The notes beneath the pieces are model-generated. The model had not been told where the DNA came from, did no database searches, and saw nothing but the letters and a program-made list of their open reading frames with translations. From Microsyncoccus archaeolyticus (GTDB taxonomy: Bacteria > Patescibacteriota > Minisyncoccia > Minisyncoccales > Minisyncoccaceae), in contig BTXY01000001.1 in NCBI GenBank assembly GCA_036987155.1, positions 124,001 to 188,000 of the forward strand: DNA of 64,000 nt. The letters run 5' to 3'. A program made the translations under genes and the position numbers. Every line of letters starts with the position of its first letter. The first letter of the stretch is position 1. Positions 39,784 to 49,425 of this stretch are shown one piece after another.

Positions 39784-41497
39784 ATTTTATTAAATTCTTA
39801 AATTGTTCTAATAATTCTTTTACTTTAGCAAAATCTCCTTTTTTCTCCAAATCTTTTATCTCTAAATGAAGATTGTGCTGTTTTTCTTTAGTTATTAAGT
39901 TTTGAATCTCTAAAATACACGTTTTTAATTCTTCTTCCTCTTCTAATTCTTCTATTACTTCTGATTTAAGAAAAATATAGTTTAAAAAGTTAATATTGTC
40001 TTTAAGCTCTTCCTGAAGTTTTTCAAATGTAACATCTTTACTCTCTTTAATTCTTTCTAGTATTTCCTTAACCGGTGAAGAAAAAAAAGAAAAATCATCA
40101 ACTAATTCTATTCTTGCTCTTTCTTTTAGGATAAGGGCTAATATTTTTTCCTCTATCATTTGACGTCTTGTTTTTTTGTCCATCAAACACTCGTCTTGTT
40201 TCAATGGCTCTTTTTTAACCACTCCTATTTTCTTAAGCTCCATCCTAACATCTTCTTCTTTTATCTTTAAAGTATCTACCAGTTTTTCAATCCAATATGA
40301 CTGCTCAACCGCACTTTCCATATTCTTAACACGAGGAAGGAATTCTTTCAATATCTTCTTTTTGTCTTCAATTAAATCAATATTTTTATTAATTAAAGCA
40401 ATGTTAAAAAAGAATTCTGAAATTGGTTTTGATTTTTCAATTATATTTTTCCAGGTCTCTTCTCCCTCGTGTAAAATAATATCTGCTGGATCTTTGTCTT
40501 TAATTCTTGGAATAACTTTTACATTAAAGTCTCCCGCTAATTCAATTGCTTTTTCAGTTGCCTTGTTTCCAGCTGTATCCATGTCAAAAGCTAGAACCAA
40601 ATTCTTTGAATATCTTTTAATAATTCCCAAATGCATGCTTGTCAAAGCCGTTCCAGAAACAGCAATACAATTATCAATTCCTGATTGGTGAGACATAATA
40701 CAATCAACATTACCCTCTACTAAGACACACGAATCTTTTTTCCTTATCTCTATTTTCGCTTTATCAATTCCATAAAGAGCCTTGCTTTTATCATAAAGAA
40801 TAGTGGCCGGGCTATTTAAATATTTTGCCTCTTCTTTATCGTCTTTTCCAAAAATCCTTCCAGTAAAGCCGATAACCTCTGAATTAAAACTAGTAATCGG
40901 AAACATAATTCTTGATCTAAACCTATCAAAAGATTTTCTATCCTTTTCAATTGTTAATCCTGTTTTAACAATATCTTCTCTTTTAAAACCCCTGCTTATT
41001 AAAAAGTCTGTTAGTCCTTGCCAAGTGTCTGGCGCATAACCTATTCTCCAGCTCTTAATGGTGTCTTCTTTAAGTCCTCTTTTTAATAAATATTCTTTTG
41101 CTTCAGTTCCTTTCTTGCTTTTTTCCAATTGATGTTCAAAAAACAAACAAGCTTTTTCACTTAAATCTAAAAGAACTTGTCTTTGTGTTTTTGCTTGCTT
41201 CCATTCCTTGCTTTGTTTTAATTCAACTCCAGCTTTATCAGCTAATAACTTTAATGCATCATAAAATTCAATGCCCTCGATTTTCATTACAAACTTAAAA
41301 ATATCTCCACCCTCATTACATCCTCCAAAACAATGCCAAATCTGTCTTGAGGGAGAAACAAAAAAAGATGGTGATTTTTCATCATGAAAAGGACATCTTG
41401 CTCTGTAATTAACACCTGCTTTTTCAAGTTTTATATAGCTTGAAATAACATCAACGATGTTAAGTCTTGATTTAATTTCTTCTAATTCTTGGCTCAT
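39617..41497 (-). CDS. dnaG: DNA primase DnaG
   Basis: The 626-residue primase makes RNA primers for replication. It has the N-terminal zinc-binding domain (CPFHDEKSPSFFVSPSRQIWHCFGGC), the RNA polymerase core (ERSRIMFPIT-like region FRSRIMFPITSFNSEVIGFTG) and the TOPRIM domain (CVLVEGNVDCIMSHQSG, then LVLAFDMDTAGNKATEKA). A helicase-interaction domain that ends in a Glu-rich tail follows (CAEEETSKEETSKEEGCFKEEE). The tail is encoded by a duplicated 59-nt unit that also encodes the Lys-rich start of RpoD. dnaG directly precedes rpoD, as in the classical macromolecular synthesis operon. Confidence 0.94.
   Translation of the reverse strand: MSQELEEIKSRLNIVDVISSYIKLEKAGVNYRARCPFHDEKSPSFFVSPSRQIWHCFGGCNEGGDIFKFVMKIEGIEFYDALKLLADKAGVELKQSKEWKQAKTQRQVLLDLSEKACLFFEHQLEKSKKGTEAKEYLLKRGLKEDTIKSWRIGYAPDTWQGLTDFLISRGFKREDIVKTGLTIEKDRKSFDRFRSRIMFPITSFNSEVIGFTGRIFGKDDKEEAKYLNSPATILYDKSKALYGIDKAKIEIRKKDSCVLVEGNVDCIMSHQSGIDNCIAVSGTALTSMHLGIIKRYSKNLVLAFDMDTAGNKATEKAIELAGDFNVKVIPRIKDKDPADIILHEGEETWKNIIEKSKPISEFFFNIALINKNIDLIEDKKKILKEFLPRVKNMESAVEQSYWIEKLVDTLKIKEEDVRMELKKIGVVKKEPLKQDECLMDKKTRRQMIEEKILALILKERARIELVDDFSFFSSPVKEILERIKESKDVTFEKLQEELKDNINFLNYIFLKSEVIEELEEEEELKTCILEIQNLITKEKQHNLHLEIKDLEKKGDFAKVKELLEQFKNLIKYEEKNKEKEESCAEEETSKEETSKEEGCFKEEETSEEKNKEKEENCAEEETSKEG
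39622..39782 (-). repeat. 59-nt tandem repeat coding in two frames (dnaG tail and rpoD start)
   Basis: Copies at 39622-39680 and 39724-39782 are identical except for one base. The offset is 102 nt, a multiple of three, so both genes keep their frames. Between the copies a shorter unit (CTTTGCTGGTTTCTT) repeats again. Confidence 0.85.
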
Positions 41498-41498
41498 A

Positions 41499-42740
41499 TT
41501 ATTTCCATTCCCCTAAAACAACTTCTTTTATTATCTCTTGCCCATCTCTTAATATTTTAAAAGAAATCGTGTCTCCTGGATTATACTTTAATATTATTTT
41601 TGCCAATGAATTGCTTTTAGTTATTTTTTCTCCATTAAATTCTAGAAGAATATCGTCTTCTTCAAGTCCTGCTTTTTCAGCTGGAGATCCCAAAGTAATT
41701 GCTCTTTCCCCAGAACTACCTTTAGAAATTAAAGCACCATAAGAAACAGGTAGTTCTAATTCTTCTGCTACGTCTTCATCAATCAAAACATACCTTATTC
41801 CTATAAACGGATAAGAAATCTTTCCTAGTTGTTTTAATTGTTCAATATCTTTAATCGCTTTGTCAATTGGAATTGCAAAACCAATATTTTCTGCAGAAGA
41901 AGCAACCGCAGTATTGATTCCTATTACTTCTCCCATTAAATTAAGAAGCGGTCCACCTGAATTTCCTGAATTAATAGCTGCGTCTGTTTGAATAATGTCT
42001 TCTAATGTTTCTATTGTGCCTCCACCTGAAGCAGTAACTGTTCTTTCTAATCCAGAAATTACTCCCACAGAAACTGTGTTTTTTAATTGTCCTAAAGCAT
42101 TACCAATAGCAATTGCTGATTGGCCAATTTGTATACTTTCAGAACTGCCTAGTTTTATTGGAATAAATGTTTCATTGCTCTGTATTTTCAAAATAGCAAT
42201 GTCTTGAACTGGATCTCTGGCTAGAACCTCAACAGAGTATTCTTTATCATCATAAGTAGTTATTGTATATTCTGCTTTTTCATCTTCAACAACGTGTTTA
42301 TTGGTTAAAACCATGCCATCTGAAGAAACAATAAATCCGCTTCCTGCTCCTACTTGTTGCTTTTCAGTTCCTTTTAATCTTGGAAACCCAAAAAAATCAT
42401 ATGAATAAGTGGGAACTTCTTTGGTTATAACAACGCTTAACACAGAAGGAGATGCTTCTTTAACTACTTTAATAACTTTATCCTCTTCTGTTGTTTGAGG
42501 AATATATTCTTTTTCTACTACTTTTTCTTGAGTAATTAATGGCACCCCTGCTTTTAATATTTCTTGTCTTAGATCAGAATACAAATAATAGGTGAATAAT
42601 AATCCAATTATTACTCCTAAAATAAAAAATATTAAAACCCAAATACGCCAATCAATGCTTTTGCCTGATTGAAGAAGTTTTTTAGCTTCTGGATTTTGTA
42701 TTTTTTTAAGATTTAATTCTGGTAATTGATACATTGTCAT
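41499..42740 (-). CDS. HtrA/DegP-like serine protease with PDZ domain
   Basis: The protein (413 residues from ATG 42740; that start is chosen because the glycosyltransferase gene ends one base before it) has a cytoplasmic N-terminus and one membrane anchor (IWVLIFFILGVIIGLLFTYYLY). A trypsin-like domain follows with the triad His in VLTNKHVVEDE, Asp in RDPVQDIAILKI and Ser in NSGNSGGPLLN, then a C-terminal PDZ domain (ITLGSPAEKAGLEEDDILLEFN). Such proteases degrade misfolded envelope proteins. It follows dnaG on the minus strand, 1 nt upstream. Confidence 0.93.
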   Translation of the reverse strand: MTMYQLPELNLKKIQNPEAKKLLQSGKSIDWRIWVLIFFILGVIIGLLFTYYLYSDLRQEILKAGVPLITQEKVVEKEYIPQTTEEDKVIKVVKEASPSVLSVVITKEVPTYSYDFFGFPRLKGTEKQQVGAGSGFIVSSDGMVLTNKHVVEDEKAEYTITTYDDKEYSVEVLARDPVQDIAILKIQSNETFIPIKLGSSESIQIGQSAIAIGNALGQLKNTVSVGVISGLERTVTASGGGTIETLEDIIQTDAAINSGNSGGPLLNLMGEVIGINTAVASSAENIGFAIPIDKAIKDIEQLKQLGKISYPFIGIRYVLIDEDVAEELELPVSYGALISKGSSGERAITLGSPAEKAGLEEDDILLEFNGEKITKSNSLAKIILKYNPGDTISFKILRDGQEIIKEVVLGEWK

Positions 42741-42741
42741 A

Positions 42742-43455
42742 TTAGTTTTTTTTCTTATTTTCATAATCAAAGGTATATTTCAATATGTCGGACCGCACTG
42801 GGCCAATAAAAACCATATGAAGTGCACATAAAAGATATTTTACTCCTGTTCTAATATACCCATCTTTTTCAAATCTTCTTGTTGGCATATATAATCTTGA
42901 TGTGTCTATTATTTCAAATTTCCCTAGTTGAGCACAACCTTGAACAAAGCAAACATCTTCTGCTAATTTAATTGTTTCGTCAAAACCTTTTACTTTTTTA
43001 AATACTTTTGTCTTGACCATGATTCCCATTGCTCCCATTGGAAATAAAGTTTCTAATAGTTTCTGAGGATAATTATATACAAGATCTAGTGTAAAAGGAT
43101 TTAAATAAATATTATTCTTTTGAGGATATATTGGAAAAGAAGCAATAGTCAAGTCTTTTTCAACAAATTCTTCCAAAGCATTTTTAATAAAATTAGTTGA
43201 TAATTTAATGTCTGCATCTAGAAATAATAAGATGTCTCCTTTGGCAGCTTTTGCTCCTTTGTTTCTACCAGCTGCTGGCAGTCCTCCTTTAGTTACTACA
43301 CAACCAAAGCTCTTGGCAATTTCAATTGTTTTATCTTTTGAACCAGCATCAGCTATTATAACCTCTAAATCATCTATCTTTTCTCTCTTTATAGCTGAAA
43401 GAATCCTTGATATATTTTTTTCCTCATTTAAGGTTGGAATAATTATGCTTAACAT
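42742..43455 (-). CDS. Family 2 glycosyltransferase
   Basis: The 237-residue enzyme has the GT-A fold: N-terminal IIPTLNEEKNISRILSAI, the nucleotide-binding DLEVIIADAGSKDKT and the metal motif DILLFLDADIKLS (DxD). It transfers a sugar to a lipid or envelope glycan acceptor. Its C-terminus has one hydrophobic stretch (VKYLLCALHMVFIGPV) that may associate with the membrane. It lies between the HtrA gene and a glycoside-hydrolase gene, so it may work in surface glycan synthesis. Confidence 0.9.
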   Translation of the reverse strand: MLSIIIPTLNEEKNISRILSAIKREKIDDLEVIIADAGSKDKTIEIAKSFGCVVTKGGLPAAGRNKGAKAAKGDILLFLDADIKLSTNFIKNALEEFVEKDLTIASFPIYPQKNNIYLNPFTLDLVYNYPQKLLETLFPMGAMGIMVKTKVFKKVKGFDETIKLAEDVCFVQGCAQLGKFEIIDTSRLYMPTRRFEKDGYIRTGVKYLLCALHMVFIGPVRSDILKYTFDYENKKKN

Positions 43456-43456
43456 A

Positions 43457-44449
43457 TTATTGAAATAAATATCTTGCTTCTTCCCAATATTCAGGATGGT
43501 TTTGCTTTTCTTTCATATAATACCACCATTCTGATCCCCAGAAATAGAAAGTATCTATTCCTGTTTTTCTTGCAAATTCAATATTTTTTCTGAATTGATT
43601 CAAGTCCATTGTTATCATTTGCTCTTCAACTGAAGCATTAATAATTGATTGCTTACACCATGGTTCAGCCTGAAGTTCTGTTCCAATAACTTTCTTTCCC
43701 AAAACTCCCAATAACTGAGCTCTTCTTTCATAAAAAACAGCAGGTAATAACTTGTAAGAAAAATAAAATTTGAATTGCTCTTGCCAAACTGTTCTATATG
43801 TTGTTACTCCTACAATATCTCCTATCATTCCTGATTTAAACCAAAAAGAAAGTTCTCCGCTTTCAGTAACAATTATTGGCCTTGTATCATCTAATTTTTT
43901 AACAAATTCTACTTCTTTCTTAAAAAAACCAACATCTGTCCATGGACATGCTCCAAATGTAAGAAATATTTCATTTTCCACTTGCCAAGCTGACAAAGAA
44001 GAACTATTTTTGTATCTATTAACGACATTTGAAAGCATTCTTAAAATTCTATCTTGCTGATCTTCTTTCTCAAGGTTTCTTGCCCAATCAGGAATATGAC
44101 ACTCTGGCCAACGAGGAGTCTTCATTCCAATTGCCAAAACTACATCTACTCCTCTTTTTTCAGCTTCTTGCATCTGCCAATCAATTTCAGAAAAATCAAA
44201 ATTATTGTTTTCTTTTTCAAGTAAATCCCAATGAACAGAAATCTTAATTTTCTTTACTTTCAAGTCATCTAACAGGGCTAAATATGTTTGTCTAGAATCT
44301 AGGCCTAAAAAATCAGTCTGCTTAACTGAATAATTAACCCCCCATTCTACGTCTTGGGAAGCATTAGAAAATCCAATAAAAAAGAATCCAAAAGATAATA
44401 AAAAAAATAGAGCTAAAGCAAACAACATGTTTTTAGTGCTTATTTCCAT
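43457..44449 (-). CDS. Membrane-anchored clan GH-A-like glycoside hydrolase
   Basis: The 330-residue protein has an N-terminal membrane anchor or signal (MLFALALFFLLSFGFFFIGF). A TIM-barrel-like domain follows: WGVNYSVKQTDFLGLDSRQTY, VVLAIGMKTPRWPECH, then SLSAWQVENEIF, in which the Asn-Glu pair at the end of strand 4 is the acid/base of clan GH-A enzymes. VIGTELQAEPW near residue 250 could supply the nucleophile. It would hydrolyse or remodel a surface glycan. It sits next to a glycosyltransferase. The exact GH family is uncertain. Confidence 0.75.
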   Translation of the reverse strand: MEISTKNMLFALALFFLLSFGFFFIGFSNASQDVEWGVNYSVKQTDFLGLDSRQTYLALLDDLKVKKIKISVHWDLLEKENNNFDFSEIDWQMQEAEKRGVDVVLAIGMKTPRWPECHIPDWARNLEKEDQQDRILRMLSNVVNRYKNSSSLSAWQVENEIFLTFGACPWTDVGFFKKEVEFVKKLDDTRPIIVTESGELSFWFKSGMIGDIVGVTTYRTVWQEQFKFYFSYKLLPAVFYERRAQLLGVLGKKVIGTELQAEPWCKQSIINASVEEQMITMDLNQFRKNIEFARKTGIDTFYFWGSEWWYYMKEKQNHPEYWEEARYLFQ

Positions 44450-44480
44450 TAGTTATATAATACACTAAAAAATCTAAAAA

Positions 44481-45398
44481 TCAAGCAACAAAATTACCGT
44501 ATTTTATTAAAATAAAGAGGCCTACACAAATAATTAAAACAGCAATTAATTTCTGAATTAATATTTTTTTAGATAAAGATTCTTTTAAATATTTAGGAAG
44601 TGAAAACGAAAATACTGTTGTTAATATAAAAAGAAAAACATATTGGACTCCTTTTAAAGCATTAACTATTGCTAAGTATCCCACTGGCACCAAAACAATT
44701 GCCCAGCTCTGAAAAATAGTAGCTAGTCCTCCAGCAACTTGAGCTAAAATAAATATAATACCAGTTTCTCCTTTTCCTTCTTTTTTGCGAATATCTCTTC
44801 TTACTTCTTTATCCAAAAGGAAAACAAGAGAAACCATAGCTCCTAAAAGCCTCATTAAAATAAAGCCTGAAACCATGTCCATTTTTAAAAAAACGAATTT
44901 TTGGAAAATAAAATCTAAAGAAAAAAGAAATGCAGCAAAAAAAGAAAGCGATAAACTGTCTCTTGTGACAATGTGGTTTTTCTCTGCACTTATCATTATT
45001 CCTCCAAGTAAAAGTAAAAAGAAGGCTATTAAATTATAATTGCTTAGAACTAAAGAAGCGCTGGGCCAAATAATCAAAGCTATTAAGAATATAAAAATTG
45101 GTTGGACTGCTCCTGTTGTTGGTATTACTCTTGAAACATCATACTTTTCTAAAGCAGAAAACAAAACATAAAGACCCCAAACATAGACAATAGCGTCCAA
45201 AAAAGCCCAAATAAAAGTTGTTTTATCTGGAATTTGAATACCAATAAAAGGAATTATAAGAACAACAAAAATACTTAAAAATCCAACATAAAAAGCATAT
45301 AATTTTGGCTTAGGCGTTTTTTTTAAAACAATCTTATCTCCTAAAGAAGCTATGGCAAAAAATAAATAACCTAAAATTGAAACTATTAGCCACATCAT
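44481..45398 (-). CDS. EamA/DMT-family membrane transporter
   Basis: The 305-residue protein has about ten membrane helices in two repeated halves. It begins MMWLIVSILGYLFFAIASLGDKIVL and has IVYVWGLYVLFSALEKYDVSRV at the end of the first repeat, the typical drug/metabolite transporter motif. The second half has GVQYVFLFILTTVFSF. The substrate (amino acid, nucleotide sugar or other) cannot be told. It overlaps the neighbouring glycosyltransferase-like gene by 4 nt (ATGA), so the two are translationally coupled and perhaps act in one pathway. Confidence 0.82.
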   Translation of the reverse strand: MMWLIVSILGYLFFAIASLGDKIVLKKTPKPKLYAFYVGFLSIFVVLIIPFIGIQIPDKTTFIWAFLDAIVYVWGLYVLFSALEKYDVSRVIPTTGAVQPIFIFLIALIIWPSASLVLSNYNLIAFFLLLLGGIMISAEKNHIVTRDSLSLSFFAAFLFSLDFIFQKFVFLKMDMVSGFILMRLLGAMVSLVFLLDKEVRRDIRKKEGKGETGIIFILAQVAGGLATIFQSWAIVLVPVGYLAIVNALKGVQYVFLFILTTVFSFSLPKYLKESLSKKILIQKLIAVLIICVGLFILIKYGNFVA

Positions 45399-46684
45399 TT
45401 TTCTATAATCTCTTTAATTTTTAATACGCCCATTTGTTCTCCCTCAATAAACCCTTCTATTGCGATTTCAGCTAATTGACCGTCTTTTAACAAATCAAAT
45501 AACCAATCTTTAATTGAATTAACATTTTCTTGCTCAATCCCAAATCCGTTTCTTAAAAGCCAATACCTATTAAACTCTTCTTGAGAACCAATTGTTGGAG
45601 CAATTATAATCGGCAATCCCAATGCAGAATAAAAAGAAAGTTCACTTGGTTTGGTCCACAATATGTCCACCTTTCTTAAAGCACTATTAAAAGCATCGAA
45701 ATATTTCTCAAAATTATTTTGATAAATAATTTCTATTAATTTTGTGTCTTTAACAAATTCACTTATTTTTAACTTCCTAATTTCTTCTTCAAAATATTCT
45801 TTAATTTTTATTTTTGTTCCAGCAACTAAAATTATTTTTATTTCTTTATTAACAATACTATCTCTTAATTGTTTTATAACTTCTATACCTATTTCTTTTT
45901 GTGCGCCTGCTCCTCCAACAGCAAACATAATAGTTAATGGTCTACCAGAACTATCAGGTAATTCTCCTAATTTTTCTTTTATTAAGCCTTTATAATGTCT
46001 TCTATAGCTCCCTAAAGGATCTAAATTAATAAGTCTTTTCTTAAGATCTTCTTTAAGTATTTCTTTTTTCTTGCCAATATTTTCCATTGGCAAAGGATAT
46101 CCTGTTAAAAATATGTTTTCTTTTTTAACGCCGTATAATCTCAACCTATCAACCACTCGTTTATTGGGTGCAAAATATTTAATTTTACTTATCTTTGGTT
46201 TTAATGGAGCCCAACTTCTTGAAATATCTGCATCACAAACAACACAATAAACATTTCCAGAATATTTTAATTCTTCTGCCATAAAAGCAGGCGTAAAAAA
46301 AGTAGAGACAAAAGGCCTCTTGTCTTTTGTTGAAAGTTTTTTAATTAAATGCTTACCCCAGCCATTTTTAAAAAGAGAATATGTGCTTCTATGATTGAAA
46401 CCACAAGCTGATTCGTCTTTTTTAGGGTAAAATTCATTTATTTTCTGGGTTTTATCAAACAAAGAAAAAATAAGTTCTCCTATTATCGGGACTTTTTTAA
46501 ATCTAGAAACAGATTCATAAAATTTTCTTGAGCTTTCCCAAATCGCCCTATCTCCCTGAGGGATTCCCTTATAATCATTGGCATTAATAATTTTTTTTCT
46601 TATTGCTAAATCTCTGAGAGCATACGCTGTTCTCTGATGCCCATAGCCCATATTAATTGATATGACCCATGCTTTTTTAGTCAT
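45395..46684 (-). CDS. GT-B glycosyltransferase-like protein (MGDG synthase/MurG-like)
   Basis: The product (429 residues from ATG 46684) begins KKAWVISINMGYGHQRTAYAL, where 'GYGHxR/xA' matches the N-terminal motif of processive diacylglycerol glucosyl/galactosyltransferases and MurG-like enzymes. The C-terminal half contains LTIMFAVGGAGAQKE and VDILWTKPSELSFYSALGLPIIIAPTIGSQE, which is the nucleotide-sugar site of the GT-B fold. It probably glycosylates a membrane lipid. No membrane helix is seen, so it would act at the inner membrane face. Confidence 0.78.
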   Translation of the reverse strand: MTKKAWVISINMGYGHQRTAYALRDLAIRKKIINANDYKGIPQGDRAIWESSRKFYESVSRFKKVPIIGELIFSLFDKTQKINEFYPKKDESACGFNHRSTYSLFKNGWGKHLIKKLSTKDKRPFVSTFFTPAFMAEELKYSGNVYCVVCDADISRSWAPLKPKISKIKYFAPNKRVVDRLRLYGVKKENIFLTGYPLPMENIGKKKEILKEDLKKRLINLDPLGSYRRHYKGLIKEKLGELPDSSGRPLTIMFAVGGAGAQKEIGIEVIKQLRDSIVNKEIKIILVAGTKIKIKEYFEEEIRKLKISEFVKDTKLIEIIYQNNFEKYFDAFNSALRKVDILWTKPSELSFYSALGLPIIIAPTIGSQEEFNRYWLLRNGFGIEQENVNSIKDWLFDLLKDGQLAEIAIEGFIEGEQMGVLKIKEIIEK

Positions 46685-46701
46685 TAGATAATTATACAAT
46701 A

Positions 46702-48123
46702 TTAAATAAAAAACTCCAAGTCTTTCTTCCTTTTTTGGAAAAGTATAAATAAAACTAAAGGAACATACAAAATAATAAAAACAAATACAGGAACTTCTAT
46801 TTTAGCGAAAAACATCTTAGCTGATAGGTCTATTACAATAATTAAATAAGATAAAAACAAAGATAAAATCATTGATAAAACCCAGGAAGCAAAAGGAATT
46901 ATTAGGCCAATCAATGGAAAAAGAATGCCTAAAATCATAATAAAAGGAAGAGTAGGAAAAATTAAAATGTTTGATATCAAAGAGACTAAAGAAAAATAAC
47001 CAAAATTAAAAATAAGAATCGGCAAAACAAAAATTTGAGCTGAAATAGTCATTGCAAGCACTTCTCTTAATTCTTTTATCTTAATAAATTGAAACCAATA
47101 ATTAAAAGCAGGACCTAAAACAATAATTCCCAATGTTGCAAAAAAAGATAATTGAAACCCTAAATCATACTTTAAAAGCAAGGGATTGTTTAAAAGAATA
47201 ATAAATCCAGCTAGAAATAATATTCTTAAATTCGATGTATTTCTTCCTAAGAGCTGGGCTAAATATATTAAACCAATCATAAAACCCGATCTTAATGCTG
47301 AGGCTGGAGCACCAACAAAAACAACATAAAGAAAAATAAATAATATTGAGACAATAAGGGCTTCTCTTCTCCACAAACCAATTAAAAATAATATTTCTAA
47401 AATAATTCCAGCGAATAAAACAATATGTGCACCAGATATTGCAATAGCATGACTTAGTCCGCTTAAGCTAAGTTTTTGCTTTAAATCATCACTCATTTTC
47501 ATTGTGTTACCTAATATTGTTGCTTCAATAATCGCTTCTTTGTCTAAAGTTAATTGCTTTTCGATTTCTAAAGCCATTTTCTTTTTGAATGACAATATTG
47601 AGCTCATAACAACTCCTCCTTTATCTTTGCCTATAATTTCAATATTAGGAAAAGACATGTAAGCAGTAATTTTATCCTTGAGCAAATATCCTTGATAATT
47701 AAAATTTTCTATTATCCCAGGTTTTTTCATTGTTCCTTTAATTCTCAACTCATCTCCATATTCATACTCTGGAAAAACATTAGACGAAATTAAAGCTCTA
47801 CCACTGCTAGTACAAACCACTATTTTCTGTTTTTCATAATCAACTTGAGGCTCCTTACAAACTATTCCAACAAAAGAAATCTGGGTATCAAAAATAAAAG
47901 TATTCTTTTCCGATAAAGAATAATAAAAATTAAAATATAAAAAAGATAACCCCAAAACAATAAAAGAAAAACCAATTAAATACCCTCTTTGAAAAAGTAC
48001 TCCTATAAAACTAAAGCCGATAATTAAAAACAAAAAGGGCAAGAACCAAAAATTAAAAAAAGAGGCAATAAAAATGCCTCCAATAAAAATAATGCAAAAT
48101 AAAAATAAATTATCGATCTCCAT
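46702..48123 (-). CDS. comEC: ComEC/Rec2-family DNA uptake channel, without metallo-beta-lactamase domain
   Basis: The 473-residue membrane protein carries the DUF4131 N-terminal part (about 20-150), then the Competence domain: KQKLSLSGLSHAIAISGAHIVL with the conserved HxxAISG/H core, and RREALIVSILFIFLYVVFVGAPASALRSGFM. About ten membrane helices are seen. It would carry single-stranded DNA across the membrane in transformation. The C-terminal metallo-beta-lactamase-like domain of longer ComEC proteins is absent, as in many Patescibacteria. The neighbour gene encodes a rhomboid protease. Confidence 0.88.
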   Translation of the reverse strand: MEIDNLFLFCIIFIGGIFIASFFNFWFLPFLFLIIGFSFIGVLFQRGYLIGFSFIVLGLSFLYFNFYYSLSEKNTFIFDTQISFVGIVCKEPQVDYEKQKIVVCTSSGRALISSNVFPEYEYGDELRIKGTMKKPGIIENFNYQGYLLKDKITAYMSFPNIEIIGKDKGGVVMSSILSFKKKMALEIEKQLTLDKEAIIEATILGNTMKMSDDLKQKLSLSGLSHAIAISGAHIVLFAGIILEILFLIGLWRREALIVSILFIFLYVVFVGAPASALRSGFMIGLIYLAQLLGRNTSNLRILFLAGFIILLNNPLLLKYDLGFQLSFFATLGIIVLGPAFNYWFQFIKIKELREVLAMTISAQIFVLPILIFNFGYFSLVSLISNILIFPTLPFIMILGILFPLIGLIIPFASWVLSMILSLFLSYLIIVIDLSAKMFFAKIEVPVFVFIILYVPLVLFILFQKRKKDLEFFI

Positions 48124-48725
48124 TATCTTTTTTTAAGTTTCCTGATTAATAAAATTCCTGCGATAAACCCTCCGACGTGAGCAGAATAAGCAACCATATC
48201 AGAAGATCCTAAAGATAATAGTTGAATTAAAAACCAGATAACAATAAAAACAAAGGCAGGGACAGAAGCAATGGTCCAAAAAAATACAATTGGGACAATT
48301 GTTCTAATTTTATTTCTTGGAAACAAAACTAAATAGGCTCCCAAAATACCAGAAATTGCCCCAGAAGCTCCAATCAATAATCCTGTTTTTTCAACTATGG
48401 CGTATGTTAAAATAGAAAAAATTCCACAAAGAAAATAAAATATTAGAAACTTTATACTTCCAATTCTTGCTTCAATATTTTTACCAAAAACCCACAAAAA
48501 CAGCATGTTTCCCAAAAGATGGACAATATTGCCATGTAAAAATAAAGAAGTAAAAATAGTATATATTTTTCCATTATATAGATCATTAAAAGAAAATGCG
48601 TAATTATTGAAATAGAATTCTGGACTAGAAAAAGAAACAAAAAAAGCATAAATATTAAAAGCAACCAAGATAATGGTTATAAAAGGAATCCCTCTTCTTG
48701 TGTTCTCGTCATACAAAGGAAGCAT
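48123..48725 (-). CDS. Rhomboid-family intramembrane serine protease
   Basis: The 200-residue protein has six membrane helices. The catalytic serine is in LLIGASGAISGILGAYLV (G-x-S-G), the catalytic histidine in SAHVGGFIAGILL, and HGNIVHLLGNMLFLWVFG gives the conserved H-x-x-x-N region. It cleaves membrane proteins within the bilayer. The substrate is unknown. It overlaps the comEC start by one base, so the two share a transcript. Confidence 0.93.
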   Translation of the reverse strand: MLPLYDENTRRGIPFITIILVAFNIYAFFVSFSSPEFYFNNYAFSFNDLYNGKIYTIFTSLFLHGNIVHLLGNMLFLWVFGKNIEARIGSIKFLIFYFLCGIFSILTYAIVEKTGLLIGASGAISGILGAYLVLFPRNKIRTIVPIVFFWTIASVPAFVFIVIWFLIQLLSLGSSDMVAYSAHVGGFIAGILLIRKLKKR

Positions 48726-48726
48726 A

Positions 48727-49425
48727 TTATCTAATTTTTATAGCTTCAAACAAGGAAGAAATTATCTTAATTATTTCTTTTAATTCCTCTTCTGGAAAAG
48801 GTTTTAATTTACTAAACTCAGGATTAATTGTTTCTTTTTCATTATGAAATGTTTGTAAAAAATATTTCTTAGCTTTTCCAATATCATTTGCCATTTCAAT
48901 AATACTTTCTTTAGTGTGAATTTTAGGAACAATAGTTGTTCTGAATTCATAATCAATACCTGAATTTTTAATTAATTCTATGCTTTCTTTTATTCTTGAA
49001 ATATCAATATTAACTCCAGTAGCCAAAGAATAATCTTTAAAACAAGACTTTATATCCATTGCAATATAATCAATTAACTTTTCATCAATTAATTCTTTGA
49101 GCTTATCTGAACAATAACCATTAGTGTCAAGTTTAATTAAATATCCTAAATCTTTTATTCTTTTTATAAATTGATTGATGTCAGGATTTATGGTCGGTTC
49201 TCCGCCACAAAGAACGCAAGCATCAATCATTCCTTTTCTTTCTTTTAAAAAAGAAAAAAATTCTTCTTGTTTAATCTCCGGCTGTTTTTCTATTTCTTCT
49301 TTTAAAACTAATTCTTTTGAATAACAAAAAGGGCATTTAAAATTACACCCTGATAAAAATACAGTGCAAGCTATTTTCCCTGGATAATCAACTAAAGTAA
49401 CTTTTTGAAGGCCTCCAATTTTCAT
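48727..49425 (-). CDS. nrdG: Anaerobic ribonucleotide reductase activating protein NrdG
   Basis: The 232-residue radical-SAM enzyme forms the glycyl radical on NrdD. The motif CNFKCPFCYSKEL provides the three cysteines for the 4Fe-4S cluster, and the start GLQKVTLVDYPGKIACTVFL is typical of this branch. ACVLCGGEPTINPD is the SAM-binding GGE motif. It is cotranscribed with the small glycyl-radical-tail gene and nrdD. Its protein length is longer than classical NrdG (about 150), like NrdG2-type enzymes of anaerobes. Confidence 0.92.
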   Translation of the reverse strand: MKIGGLQKVTLVDYPGKIACTVFLSGCNFKCPFCYSKELVLKEEIEKQPEIKQEEFFSFLKERKGMIDACVLCGGEPTINPDINQFIKRIKDLGYLIKLDTNGYCSDKLKELIDEKLIDYIAMDIKSCFKDYSLATGVNIDISRIKESIELIKNSGIDYEFRTTIVPKIHTKESIIEMANDIGKAKKYFLQTFHNEKETINPEFSKLKPFPEEELKEIIKIISSLFEAIKIR